Assembly: GCF_002831625.1 (NCBI RefSeq)
Contig: NZ_CP025116.1
Location: 1,750,501 to 1,814,500, forward strand
DNA length: 64,000 nucleotides
Source: Nonlabens sp. MB-3u-79
GTDB taxonomy: Bacteria; Bacteroidota; Bacteroidia; Flavobacteriales; Flavobacteriaceae
Direction: 5' to 3'
Shown: piece after piece, positions 24,620 to 33,126 of the stretch
How positions within the stretch are numbered: the first letter of the stretch is position 1
How the letters are laid out: each line of letters begins with the position of its first letter
The notes under the pieces: model-generated
What the model saw: only the letters and a program-made list of their open reading frames with translations
Databases searched by the model: none
Told to the model about the DNA's origin: nothing
Made by a program: the position numbers and the translations under genes

Positions 24620-24638
24620 TACTTTGAAATACAAAGTA
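24620..24638. promoter_or_regulatory. Palindromic operator upstream of membrane-protein gene
   Basis: TACTTTG, spacer AAATA, CAAAGTA. The arms and flanks match the copy at 23417-23435; only the 5-base spacer is inverted. It overlaps the presumed -7 element and the leader of the gene starting at 24611. Confidence 0.7.
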
Positions 24639-24705
24639 AAACTATTTTTGGATAAGCTGCAATAGTTTTTAAAATTATTTTTTTGAGGGGTCTTGATGTT
24701 TATTC

Positions 24706-24721
24706 CGCTTTCGCGAAAGCG
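24706..24721. repeat. 16-bp palindrome, copy 3 (intergenic)
   Basis: CGCTTTCGCGAAAGCG preceded by ATTC, in the 337-bp gap between the membrane-protein gene and the tricorn protease gene. Confidence 0.9.
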
Positions 24722-24831
24722 TGCATAGCTTCCTAACCTATCCTTAGAATGGCAAATGAAGGCTATGATTGCTCCCATGAGAAGAATCCTAATAGAAGGT
24801 TTTTTTATGTTTTGCCGCCTATGCTGTATAA

Positions 24832-24867
24832 AAGAACGGCTTGCGCCATCTAGCGCAAGCCGTTCTT
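24832..24867 (-). terminator. Terminator of the tricorn protease gene
   Basis: AAGAACGGCTTGCGC, loop of 6, GCGCAAGCCGTTCTT: a perfect 15-bp stem. In minus direction it is followed by TTATA. It lies 80 bp after the stop at 24948. Confidence 0.7.
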
Positions 24868-24947
24868 ATCATGTTTCTGGATGTTAAAAGCTCTAGTCTT
24901 TATTCTAACACCACAAGTCTTTACTTATTAGCAAGCAGCAATGATTC

Positions 24948-27900
24948 TTAGTTTTTATCCCAACCTGTTGCTTTTTTCCAGCGCACCGGTGCCGCAGGTT
25001 CCGGTTTTGCTTTAAACTCTTGAGCAGGTAATAGACTTAATGCTACTTGAACTGCTTTTTCTAATTGTGGATCTATTCCTGAAGAGATGCTTTTAGGGTC
25101 TTGAATAACCTCAATATCTGGTGCCACACCTTCTCCTTCTACAGCCCAATTTCCATCCAGATCAAAGAAGCCGCCGCGTGGTGCCACCATTCTTCCACCA
25201 TCTATAAATCTTGGGGTGTCCCAAGTTCCTACTAATCCGCCCCAAGTTCTAGTACCTACTATAGGTCCTATATTTTGTTGTTGGAACATATAAGGAAGTA
25301 AATCACCACCAGATCCAGCTCTTTCATTAATAAGCATCACTTTAGGGCCAAATATTCCTGCCATAGGAGTGGTCCATGGTTGGTTATCATTTGCCTTGCT
25401 GTTAAAATACCCCATAGGCTCGCGATTCATAATATCAATCATGTAGTCTGCCGCAGAGCCACCACCATTATTACGCTCATCTATTACCACTCCTTTTTTA
25501 TCTTGTTGAGAAAAATAATACCTATTGAAGGAAGTAAAGCCACCATCACCGGTGTTGGGTACATAGACATAAGCCAGTTGACCCTTTGATAATTTATCTA
25601 CTTGGCGTCTGTTAGCTTCTATCCATTCTACCGTTCTTAAACCACGTTCACTTCTTACAGGTTTTATGATCAGCTTTTTGGCATCTTTCTCTTTACCAGT
25701 AGAACTCACTTTAAGACTTATGGTACGGTTTGCTGTTTGTTCTAGAAGTTGGAAGGGATTTAGGTTTTCGCTTAAAGCGGCACCATTAATAGCGTGTATA
25801 TAATCTCCTTCTTGAACATCAAGTCCAGGCATAGAAAGCGGGCCAGTTACATTTGGATTCCAGTTCTCGCCTGTATATATTTTCTTAATTCGATACATTC
25901 CCTTGTGCAGTTCTAAATCTGCTCCTAATAAGCCTACAGGAACGTAATTAGCATCTGGTAGATCACCACCAGAAACATAGGAATGGCCTATGGCGATTTC
26001 ACCACTCATAATGTCTACCACATAATTGAGATCTACCCGATGACGCACGTCTTTGATCCAGGGTGCATACCAATCATAAACTTGATCCCAAGGAGCTCCA
26101 TGTGTATTATCTACATACAGGAAGTCTCTCATATAACGCCATCCTTCTTTAAAGATTTGGGCATATTCCTCTTGCGGGTTGACCTTTATTTGAATGGAAG
26201 TTTTAAGCGTTTCTTTTCCAGCGGCATCTGCTTTGGTATCGTTCAAGCTCCAGTTGCCTGATTTATAAATTAGAATATGGCTACCATCATAGGAGGAAAT
26301 CATGCCATTGACTTCAGTGGCAAATTCTTTTGCTTTCTGTTCTTTTACATCGTATTTGTGAACTTTGAACCCGCTTTCATTAGGAATGCTTTCTGCAATA
26401 AAAACAACTCCAGCAGGACCTTTAGTCATGCTGACATAATTTCTAGCAGGGAGGTCCATTGGGATGATACGTTGATAGATTCCTTCTTTATCGATCCTTA
26501 CTGTTACAGCGGTATCTTCTTCTTTGTCGGCAGCCTTCTTTTTGTCCTTTTCCTTGTCTGTTGCTGTATCTGATTTTTCTTCATCCGTTTCTGGTAGGTG
26601 AGGTGCTTTAGCATTTTTAGACAGTACGACTGCATATAGCGATCTGTTCAATGATTTATCCATAGAACTCATGTCCAACCATCCAGAACTAAGACCGTAA
26701 TCCGTGCTTGTCAATGTGTATAGATAGTCGCCAGACTCATCCCAAACAGGGTCGATAGAATCTGCCAGTGGGTCTGTGATTTGAATGGTTTCCTTGGTGT
26801 CTATGTTGTAAGCAAAAATGGCTTTGAAGTGGCTTTTCAACTGTTTGCTGTAAGCGATCCATTTACTGTCTGGTGACCATACAGGGTTTAAAGTTCTGTT
26901 GGGATGTGCAAAATTATCTGTTGCTACGATGTTATAGGTTCCAGTAGCAATCTCGAGTACATAGGCATTAAAGTTAGTATCTGTAAACGTGAGATACTTT
27001 CCGTCTGGAGACCAGTCTGGTTTAAAGTAAAACGTAGGATTTGCTATGGCTATGGTTTTTTTATTAGCACCATATTGATCGGTAACCATCAATTGGTATT
27101 CCCCACTTTGATCAGAGAACCAGGCTATTTGGTCTCCTTTAGGCGACCAGATGGGACTGCGGTCTGCAGCTGCAGTAGAGTTGGAGATATTACGCCAGGT
27201 ACCGTTTTCTTTAGGTACTGTAAAAATTTCTCCTCGGTGTTCAAAAAGAACCCGTTTTCCATTAGGCGAAATATTAGGATTGCTTAAGTCTGAAGCTTTT
27301 ACTTCTTCCCATCGCTCTCTAGCATAGTTGTAATCGGCATTTACATCAATGGCAAGTGGAGTGGTCTTTCCTGAATTGGGATCCAAAAGATGTAAATAAC
27401 CAGCTTGTTCGTACACGATCTGATTCTGGTCGGTGTCTAAGTTTTTTACATCAAACCTTTTGTGAAAAGTAATTTGTTTTTCTTCTTTGGATTTGGGGTT
27501 GTAGGACCAGATGTTACTGGTATAATCCCGCTCAGAAATGTAATAAATCACCTCCTTATGCCATACCGGGGTCAGGTGACGTTCCTGATCTAATTGAGGG
27601 GTGGTTTGCAATTCTTTAGTCTTTAAATCTACGATCCAAATAGGAAGCGCCTGCCCACCGCGGTAGTTGCGCCATTCTGAATCCCATGAGGTGATGGGAG
27701 TATAGGCTAGGTATTTCCCATCGCTAGACATATTCCCAAAAGCAGCTCTACCTATATCTATTTTTACAGGAAAATGCTCCTCAAGACCTATGGTAAATAA
27801 ATGACTGGATTGAGTAGGTTTTGATTCCCGATCAGATCTAAAAATGATTTTGTTGTTAGGAGTCCATCCTTGGACAAAGTCTCCACTGGGATGAAACGTA

Positions 27901-28196
27901 ATTCGTTTTGGTTCACCGCCAGAAGATGGAATGACATAAACATCCATATTCCCATCATACTCTGCGGTAAAAGCGATCATGCTGCCATCTGGTGAAAACT
28001 GAGGGGTCATTTCGTAACCTATATCGCTCGTAAGTCTTATGGCACTCCCTCCAGAGGTGCTGGCTTTCCAAAGATCATTTGCATAAGAAAAAACAACTTG
28101 ACCCTTATGTATACTAGGTTGTCTTAAAAGCTGTGTTCCTTGACTTGTGGCAAGAATTCCAGAAAGTGCAAGAAAAATGCTGAGTAAATTTTTCAT
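24948..28196 (-). CDS. Exported tricorn-type S41 protease
   Basis: 1082 residues, the length of tricorn core proteases. Signal peptide at 1-18; a beta-propeller region about 20-550 with repeated WSPDGKYLTFTD/FSPDGSMIAFTAE units (PD40/WD40-like); a lysine/glutamate-rich linker near 540-575 (KSDTATDKEKDKKK); a PDZ-like part containing GLDVQEGDYIHAINGAAL; and the S41 catalytic core with nucleophile S962 in NERAGSGGDLLPY. Tricorn proteases trim peptides to small products; in Bacteroidota the exported form probably works in the periplasm. Standalone transcription unit with its own terminator. Confidence 0.88.
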   Translation of the reverse strand: MKNLLSIFLALSGILATSQGTQLLRQPSIHKGQVVFSYANDLWKASTSGGSAIRLTSDIGYEMTPQFSPDGSMIAFTAEYDGNMDVYVIPSSGGEPKRITFHPSGDFVQGWTPNNKIIFRSDRESKPTQSSHLFTIGLEEHFPVKIDIGRAAFGNMSSDGKYLAYTPITSWDSEWRNYRGGQALPIWIVDLKTKELQTTPQLDQERHLTPVWHKEVIYYISERDYTSNIWSYNPKSKEEKQITFHKRFDVKNLDTDQNQIVYEQAGYLHLLDPNSGKTTPLAIDVNADYNYARERWEEVKASDLSNPNISPNGKRVLFEHRGEIFTVPKENGTWRNISNSTAAADRSPIWSPKGDQIAWFSDQSGEYQLMVTDQYGANKKTIAIANPTFYFKPDWSPDGKYLTFTDTNFNAYVLEIATGTYNIVATDNFAHPNRTLNPVWSPDSKWIAYSKQLKSHFKAIFAYNIDTKETIQITDPLADSIDPVWDESGDYLYTLTSTDYGLSSGWLDMSSMDKSLNRSLYAVVLSKNAKAPHLPETDEEKSDTATDKEKDKKKAADKEEDTAVTVRIDKEGIYQRIIPMDLPARNYVSMTKGPAGVVFIAESIPNESGFKVHKYDVKEQKAKEFATEVNGMISSYDGSHILIYKSGNWSLNDTKADAAGKETLKTSIQIKVNPQEEYAQIFKEGWRYMRDFLYVDNTHGAPWDQVYDWYAPWIKDVRHRVDLNYVVDIMSGEIAIGHSYVSGGDLPDANYVPVGLLGADLELHKGMYRIKKIYTGENWNPNVTGPLSMPGLDVQEGDYIHAINGAALSENLNPFQLLEQTANRTISLKVSSTGKEKDAKKLIIKPVRSERGLRTVEWIEANRRQVDKLSKGQLAYVYVPNTGDGGFTSFNRYYFSQQDKKGVVIDERNNGGGSAADYMIDIMNREPMGYFNSKANDNQPWTTPMAGIFGPKVMLINERAGSGGDLLPYMFQQQNIGPIVGTRTWGGLVGTWDTPRFIDGGRMVAPRGGFFDLDGNWAVEGEGVAPDIEVIQDPKSISSGIDPQLEKAVQVALSLLPAQEFKAKPEPAAPVRWKKATGWDKN

Positions 28197-28652
28197 AGTT
28201 GATGTATTGTGGTTACAAGATATAACATTTATATATGTGTTGTATTCGGTTTTTTATTTTGTCTAAAAAATAAAAATAGGTGCACAGGACATGAAATGGA
28301 ACGCTAAATTTCCAATAAGGCTATTGTTCAAACCAAGCTATAGCGTTATGGATCTATTCATGTGTAGACGAACCAGCTTCCATTAAAAAGGTGTTTATCA
28401 ATGCTCTTAGAGCATAGACTTCTTAGAACTCCATTGAAACAGCATTAGCATTAAATATATAAATGATAAAAGTCTGATTTTTTTTTAAAAAAAGGAGAAA
28501 GACATTTGTAAATTTATATCCTGATAAAATGATCCATAACGGAACCAGTATGGAGTTCTTATCGCTTGTGAAAACTACAATAGAAATTGTTCTTTGCGAG
28601 TGGTAAAATGAGAAGAAAGCAATGATTAAAAATGTAACTCCAAAACAAAGAA
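28197..28652. other. Non-coding stretch between divergent genes
   Basis: 456 bp between the divergent tricorn and lysozyme genes. It should hold both promoters, but I could not assign them with confidence. No gene, repeat or RNA was recognised. Confidence 0.4.
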
Positions 28653-29408
28653 ATGAAGCCTAAAAAATGGACAGCAGTGATCGTACTAGCGGTGACTCTT
28701 TTAGTGACGGTAACTATAATAATGACCGAGCGTTATTCTTATCATAGCAGTCCCCGACAACCTGCTAACACGTTTTTACACCAACGAATTAAGAAATTTC
28801 AAATTCACGGAATAGATATCAGTCATCATCAAGGACTTATTGATTGGCAACAGGTAAAACATCCAGATACCGCTCATAGGTTCAATTTTGCTTTTATAAG
28901 AGCAACGGTAGGAATGAATAAGGATCAACGCTTTAAAGAAAATTGGGAAGCGGCTTTGGATCATGGATTCTCTCGAGGAGCCTATCATTATTACTGGAGT
29001 AATGTCAATAGCACAAAGCAAGCGCATCATTTTATAGAAACCGTTTCTATAGCAAAAGGAGATCTTCCACCAGTACTCGATATTGAAGATATCTCCAATG
29101 TCCAAAATAAAAAGTCGTTGAGGAAAGGACTTAAAAATTGGATCCAGATCATCGAAACTCATTATGGTGTGAAGCCTATTATATATAGCGGGGAAGCTTT
29201 TTATAGAGATGTTTTGAAAGCCGACGCCTATTTTAATGATTATCCAAGAGTATGGATTGCTAACTATAACGGAGTTGCCTCCCCTCGCATTTCATGGGAT
29301 TTCTGGCAGTACACCGACCGCATGCCTGTAAATGGCATTGTAACATTAGTAGATGCCAATGTTTTTAAAGGTTCTCTGGAAGAATTTAATAGGCTTTTAG
29401 TTCCTTGA
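28653..29408 (+). CDS. Glycoside hydrolase family 25 lysozyme-like protein
   Basis: 251 residues with an N-terminal membrane anchor or signal segment (about 6-25). The GH25 barrel is clear: HGIDISHHQGLIDWQQVK with the conserved aspartate, FAFIRATVG, GAYHYYWSN, LPPVLDIEDIS carrying the DxE catalytic pair, PIIYSGEAFY and WDFWQYTD. GH25 enzymes cut the N-acetylmuramyl-glucosaminyl bond of peptidoglycan. In this chromosome context it is a housekeeping wall-remodelling enzyme rather than a phage lysin, as no phage genes adjoin. It ends 1 bp before the convergent peroxidase gene. Confidence 0.9.
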   Translation: MKPKKWTAVIVLAVTLLVTVTIIMTERYSYHSSPRQPANTFLHQRIKKFQIHGIDISHHQGLIDWQQVKHPDTAHRFNFAFIRATVGMNKDQRFKENWEAALDHGFSRGAYHYYWSNVNSTKQAHHFIETVSIAKGDLPPVLDIEDISNVQNKKSLRKGLKNWIQIIETHYGVKPIIYSGEAFYRDVLKADAYFNDYPRVWIANYNGVASPRISWDFWQYTDRMPVNGIVTLVDANVFKGSLEEFNRLLVP

Positions 29409-29409
29409 T

Positions 29410-30582
29410 TTATGGAGTAATAAAAGGGTTGCTCCATTTTACATTCGTATACATATCATTACCAGTTAAGGTTTTTAAAAAATTTACTAAAGCTTCTTTA
29501 TCAGTAATAGATAGATTCAATTGTTGCCCTATCGGGCCATTAGGGCCTAATCCTTGAAACAATAATGGGTCTACCAGTTGCTGGTTAGTCATATCTATAT
29601 CATTATAATGTTCTACCATTTCTAACAAGGAATTTAAAGAGCCGTTATGCATAAGAGGTCCATTAAGGTAGCCTGCTGGGTTTTCTAAATCTCTTAAAGT
29701 AGGAGCTCTTGTGTTATTGTGATCAAAAATGGTTGGGTCTGCAATGGTCGCGATGATTCCATTGTTGTGAATATTATCTTTTATCGCAAATTCTGGTGGT
29801 ACGTGGCAACTCACGCAACCTGCACCTCCATTTTGTGGGACGGTGGTAAATAAAAATTTCCCACGATTTTCTGACATGTTATAGTTAGGAAACGGCTGCC
29901 CTGGATTTCCAGTTAATAAAAGACCATCATCATACTTAGAATCAAACGACTGAATACTTAAAACAAATTGAGCAAGACTTTCTTGTAGACGTTCTTCAGT
30001 AACCAACTCGTCACCATAAACATGATTAAAAAGTACTTGGTAATAATCAATTTGAGATAATTTACTTAATAGGTCGTCAAAATTAGGAGCAGCATTTTCA
30101 CCGCTAAAACCCATTTCTAAATGATCCTTAATAGGTTCGGTTACTTGTCTTTCTAACGAGTTGACTCTTTCATTCCAGAAATAGTTAGTCCCTGCTTGAA
30201 AACCAGTATTTACTAACCTCATACTATGTCTTGCTGTTACTCCGTTAACACCTATGCTGGCTATTGCGGTATCACTAAAAGCATTTTCTTGTTGATGACA
30301 ATTAGCGCAAGAAATTGAATTGTCAATAGATAATTGTTTGTCGTAGAACAATATGCGTCCTAAGGTGGCTTTTTTATTATCTATGGTATTTCCTGTTTCC
30401 GTAAAGCGTATGTAAGGTGGGATATTTGTGTTTTGATAATTTAAAGTAGAATTAAGGTCCACATTCGTGCCAAATACACTTTCTAAAATAGTTTGATCTG
30501 TAGGGATGTAATCTTCTTCACTGCTTTGACAGGAGGTAATGGAAATGAGGGTGATTAAAGCTAAAACAAGACAGGATTTCAT
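29410..30582 (-). CDS. Dihaem cytochrome c peroxidase-family lipoprotein
   Basis: 390 residues. Lipoprotein signal ending ITSC (Cys18) and two haem-binding CxxCH motifs, CANCHQQ near residue 95 and CVSCHVP near 256, spaced as in MauG/cytochrome c peroxidase proteins. Methionine ligands are possible in LMHNGSLNSLLEM. The family reduces hydrogen peroxide with electrons from cytochromes, or oxidises other substrates (MauG). It is exported to the periplasm and membrane-anchored. Monocistronic; the next gene upstream is separated by a perfect hairpin terminator. Confidence 0.9.
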   Translation of the reverse strand: MKSCLVLALITLISITSCQSSEEDYIPTDQTILESVFGTNVDLNSTLNYQNTNIPPYIRFTETGNTIDNKKATLGRILFYDKQLSIDNSISCANCHQQENAFSDTAIASIGVNGVTARHSMRLVNTGFQAGTNYFWNERVNSLERQVTEPIKDHLEMGFSGENAAPNFDDLLSKLSQIDYYQVLFNHVYGDELVTEERLQESLAQFVLSIQSFDSKYDDGLLLTGNPGQPFPNYNMSENRGKFLFTTVPQNGGAGCVSCHVPPEFAIKDNIHNNGIIATIADPTIFDHNNTRAPTLRDLENPAGYLNGPLMHNGSLNSLLEMVEHYNDIDMTNQQLVDPLLFQGLGPNGPIGQQLNLSITDKEALVNFLKTLTGNDMYTNVKWSNPFITP

Positions 30583-30636
30583 AAACGACTTTTTGTTAAG
30601 ACCGTCACAAGGTAACGAGTTTAATTTTAATAAAAA

Positions 30637-30670
30637 GAAATGGCTTCATGAGTGATCATGAAGCCATTTC
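30637..30670 (-). terminator. Terminator of the GIN-domain gene
   Basis: GAAATGGCTTCATG, loop AGTGAT, CATGAAGCCATTTC: perfect 14-bp stem, followed in minus direction by TTTTTA. Confidence 0.8.
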
Positions 30671-30689
30671 AAATCTATAAATAGATGTT

Positions 30690-31181
30690 TTAATTGGTAA
30701 CCATCGGCACTCCATCAACCGTTTCATTAGTTGATTTTGCATTATGGCTAATAACTTTACTGTCATTCGAGCGCAGTATTTGAAGGTCTTTAATCTCGGT
30801 ATCACCAGTATTTACAAGGGCACCTTTATTGGCAAGGATGACCATTCTATCTTGATATTTGAAATTTGTTAAGGTCACCTGTGTCTTGCCTGTTATAGAA
30901 AGTGCTTCTATGTCGTCGGTATAAATACGAATTTTCAGTCCAGGAATACTTTGTTCAGAATTTTGTGTAATGACCAAAGAATTATGATCAGACACAACGT
31001 TTAAACCTTTTAGGTTTTCTGTGTTTTTATTGAAAATAATTTGACTTTTATTAGAATGCACTATTTCAACTTGTGCCTCCGTATCAATTTTAATTTTGGA
31101 GAAGTCTTCTACTTCTTGAATACTTTGTGCGGTACATAAGCCTACAAAAAGGACAGCAGTTATTACTATTATTTTTTTCAT
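30690..31181 (-). CDS. Exported DUF2807 (GIN-domain) protein
   Basis: 163 residues with signal peptide (MKKIIVITAVLFVGLCTAQS). The mature part is a single beta-solenoid-like domain: FSKIKIDTEAQVEIVHSN, then LVITQNSEQ, IRIYTDDIEALSITGKTQVTL, typical of the DUF2807 family called putative auto-transporter adhesin head GIN domain, common in Bacteroidota and of unknown role. Shorter than usual (200-240 residues), so probably one half of the usual solenoid. Confidence 0.75.
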   Translation of the reverse strand: MKKIIVITAVLFVGLCTAQSIQEVEDFSKIKIDTEAQVEIVHSNKSQIIFNKNTENLKGLNVVSDHNSLVITQNSEQSIPGLKIRIYTDDIEALSITGKTQVTLTNFKYQDRMVILANKGALVNTGDTEIKDLQILRSNDSKVISHNAKSTNETVDGVPMVTN

Positions 31182-31505
31182 GTCTTAAAATTTTTAATTG
31201 TTAGTTACTTACCAGATAGACCTGTCATTTTATAAATTGTTACAGGTTTAGATGTTTTTTGTTGAATTAAAAATCTTTTTAATTCGTATTTAATGGAACA
31301 TAAAATTATGATACAGCAGGGTAGTAGCTATTTTAAGCAGTTAAATGAGTAAGAATAAAATATAGCTGAATGGCATTTAATAAAGCAGCTTCTGTTGAAT
31401 TTGATTCAACATACTAATTGAAATGTACCTGATTGCCCCTTATCTGTCATCTCATCCTAAAGCTCTTTTGGACGGCCTTATTTTTAAATCTTTGTGGAGT
31501 TACAG
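31182..31505. other. Non-coding stretch upstream of GIN-domain gene
   Basis: 324 bp. Probably contains the promoter of the GIN-domain gene near 31190-31260. The plus-strand open frame starting at 31423 runs through the kdsA terminator and into kdsA and is not credible. Confidence 0.4.
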
Positions 31506-31513
31506 CAAAAAAA

Positions 31514-31540
31514 AAGCTGCTATTTTTAAAATAGCAGCTT
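31514..31540 (-). terminator. Terminator of kdsA operon
   Basis: AAGCTGCTATTTT, one-base centre, AAAATAGCAGCTT: a perfect 13-bp inverted repeat, followed by a T-run on the minus strand. Confidence 0.85.
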
Positions 31541-31563
31541 GGAATTTGAAGAGAATGGGAGTG

Positions 31564-32382
31564 TTAAAACGAATTGATTGTTTTTCTAATAGCAACCAGT
31601 CTTGTAAGAAGTCCTTCTAAATGTTGAAGATCCAGCATGTTTGCTCCGTCACTTTTTGCATTTGCTGGGTCAAAGTGTGTTTCTATAAATAAACCATCTA
31701 CATGGTTGACAATACCAGCGCGAGCGATAGTTTCTATCATGTCTGGTCTTCCACCAGTAACACCACTGTTCTGGTTAGGTTGTTGTAAACTATGAGTCAC
31801 ATCAAGAACAGTAGGAGCAAAGGCTCTCATGGTAGGAATCCCTCTGAAATCTACAATCATATCTTGATAACCGAACATCGTACCACGATCTGTGATCCAT
31901 GCTTTATCACTTCCTGTATCTTTTACTTTTTGTACGGCATGCTTCATGGCTTCGGGTGACATGAACTGACCTTTTTTAAGGTTCACTACTTTGCCGGTTT
32001 CTGCTGCTGCGACAACTAGATCAGTTTGTCTTACGAGAAATGCAGGAATTTGTAATACATCCACATACTCTGCTGCCATTGCTGCATCGCTGACCTCGTG
32101 AATATCGGTAACCGTAGGGATATCAAATGTCTCAGAAACTTTACGTAATATTTTTAATGCATTCAGGTCTCCTATACCTGTAAAGCTATCAATACGACTG
32201 CGGTTTGCTTTTTTAAAACTTCCTTTAAAAACATAAGGTATTTTTAAATGATCTGTAATTTTGACCACTTTTTCAGCTATTCTTAATGCCATGTCTTCTC
32301 CTTCAATGGCACAAGGTCCAGCGAGTAGAAAGAAGTTATTTGCATCTAAATGTTTAAGTTTAGGTATACTATTAAGTTGCAT
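31564..32382 (-). CDS. kdsA: 3-deoxy-8-phosphooctulonate synthase
   Basis: 272 residues, standard length. Condenses phosphoenolpyruvate with arabinose 5-phosphate to make KDO-8-phosphate for lipopolysaccharide, in the cytoplasm. Signature pieces: FFLLAGPCAIEGEDMA at the start, VFKGSFKKANRSRIDSFTG, the TDIHE segment, LQIPAFLVRQTDLV, and GGRPDMIETIARAG. It is the last gene of a run that begins with the metallo-beta-lactamase/rhodanese protein at 34542; the spacing to the preceding rhodanese lipoprotein gene is 15 bp. The functional link between KDO synthesis and sulfur transfer is not obvious. Confidence 0.96.
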   Translation of the reverse strand: MQLNSIPKLKHLDANNFFLLAGPCAIEGEDMALRIAEKVVKITDHLKIPYVFKGSFKKANRSRIDSFTGIGDLNALKILRKVSETFDIPTVTDIHEVSDAAMAAEYVDVLQIPAFLVRQTDLVVAAAETGKVVNLKKGQFMSPEAMKHAVQKVKDTGSDKAWITDRGTMFGYQDMIVDFRGIPTMRAFAPTVLDVTHSLQQPNQNSGVTGGRPDMIETIARAGIVNHVDGLFIETHFDPANAKSDGANMLDLQHLEGLLTRLVAIRKTINSF

Positions 32383-32397
32383 AAAATGCTGTTTAAA

Positions 32398-32799
32398 TTA
32401 ATTTCTGACGAGTACTTCTCTGCCGCTTTCTTCCCATTTGGAAATACCACCTTGCATATCATAAATAAGAGTGAAGCCTTTATCTTGGAGAATCTGAGCA
32501 CAACGCTCACTTTGGCCACCTTTATTACAATAGATAAGAAGGGGTTCGTTTTTATCTAATTGATCAAGGTAGCTATTGAGGTCATCATCTTCTACCTCAA
32601 TATTAATCGCGTCTTTAATGTGTTTATCAGTAAACTGTATTTCGCTGCGTACATCAATCACCTTGACTTTATTCAATTCCATCATGTTAGCTGCTTCTTC
32701 TACAGTCACCTGATTGATGACACCTGGTTGGTCATTGAAACAGCTTTGTACAGAGAGTACCAGTAAGGATATGAGTAGTATTTTAAATAGACTTTTCAT
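32398..32799 (-). CDS. Rhodanese-domain lipoprotein
   Basis: 133 residues from the ATG at 32799, which shares one base with the upstream stop (TAATG); the frame extends ten codons further up. Signal with lipobox LSVQSC, so membrane-anchored outside the cytoplasm. A single rhodanese fold: VKVIDVRSEIQFTDKHIKDAINI, then LLIYCNKGGQSER with catalytic Cys, then GGISKWEESGRE. Such domains pass sulfane sulfur from thiosulfate or persulfide. Coupled translation with a cytoplasmic rhodanese implies a relay or parallel function on both sides of the membrane. Confidence 0.88.
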   Translation of the reverse strand: MKSLFKILLISLLVLSVQSCFNDQPGVINQVTVEEAANMMELNKVKVIDVRSEIQFTDKHIKDAINIEVEDDDLNSYLDQLDKNEPLLIYCNKGGQSERCAQILQDKGFTLIYDMQGGISKWEESGREVLVRN

Positions 32800-33119
32800 T
32801 ATTCTGGGATTGCTGTATCTCCATCCCAATTGCTGTAACCGCCAGTAAGGTTAAAAGTGTTTTTTAAACCCAACTGCTCCATGATCTGGCAAGCTTGCAT
32901 ACTTCTACTGCCAGCACGGCAGTAAACGTAATAATTCTGGTCGGCATCCATATTATTCATAGCGTTCATGAATTCTTGAGGTTTAAATATATCGTAATGC
33001 AAAGCGCTTGGAATAATTCCTTCACTTACTTCTTCATCGGTGCGCACATCGATAATAAAGCCTTTAGTATCTTGAGCCGTTTGCTCTTTCCATTCTTGGT
33101 TGTTGAGGTCTGTTATCAT
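32799..33119 (-). CDS. Single-domain rhodanese
   Basis: 106 residues from MITDLNNQEWKEQ (ATG 33119). GFIIDVRTDEEVSEGIIPSAL and YYVYCRAGSRSMQAC hold the Arg and active Cys of a rhodanese; the loop CRAGSRS is of the six-residue type. Cytoplasmic sulfurtransferase. It starts 8 bp after the MBL-rhodanese gene and its stop overlaps the next ATG by one base. An ATG at 33152 in frame would overlap the upstream gene, so the later start is preferred. Confidence 0.9.
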   Translation of the reverse strand: MITDLNNQEWKEQTAQDTKGFIIDVRTDEEVSEGIIPSALHYDIFKPQEFMNAMNNMDADQNYYVYCRAGSRSMQACQIMEQLGLKNTFNLTGGYSNWDGDTAIPE

Positions 33120-33126
33120 AATTGTC

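Noticed and set aside
28653..29408. Phage endolysin
   Set aside because: GH25 domain is present, but with a chromosomal context and N-terminal membrane segment and no holin or phage genes.
31423..31620. 65-codon plus-strand frame
   Set aside because: Runs through the kdsA terminator and the kdsA 3' end.
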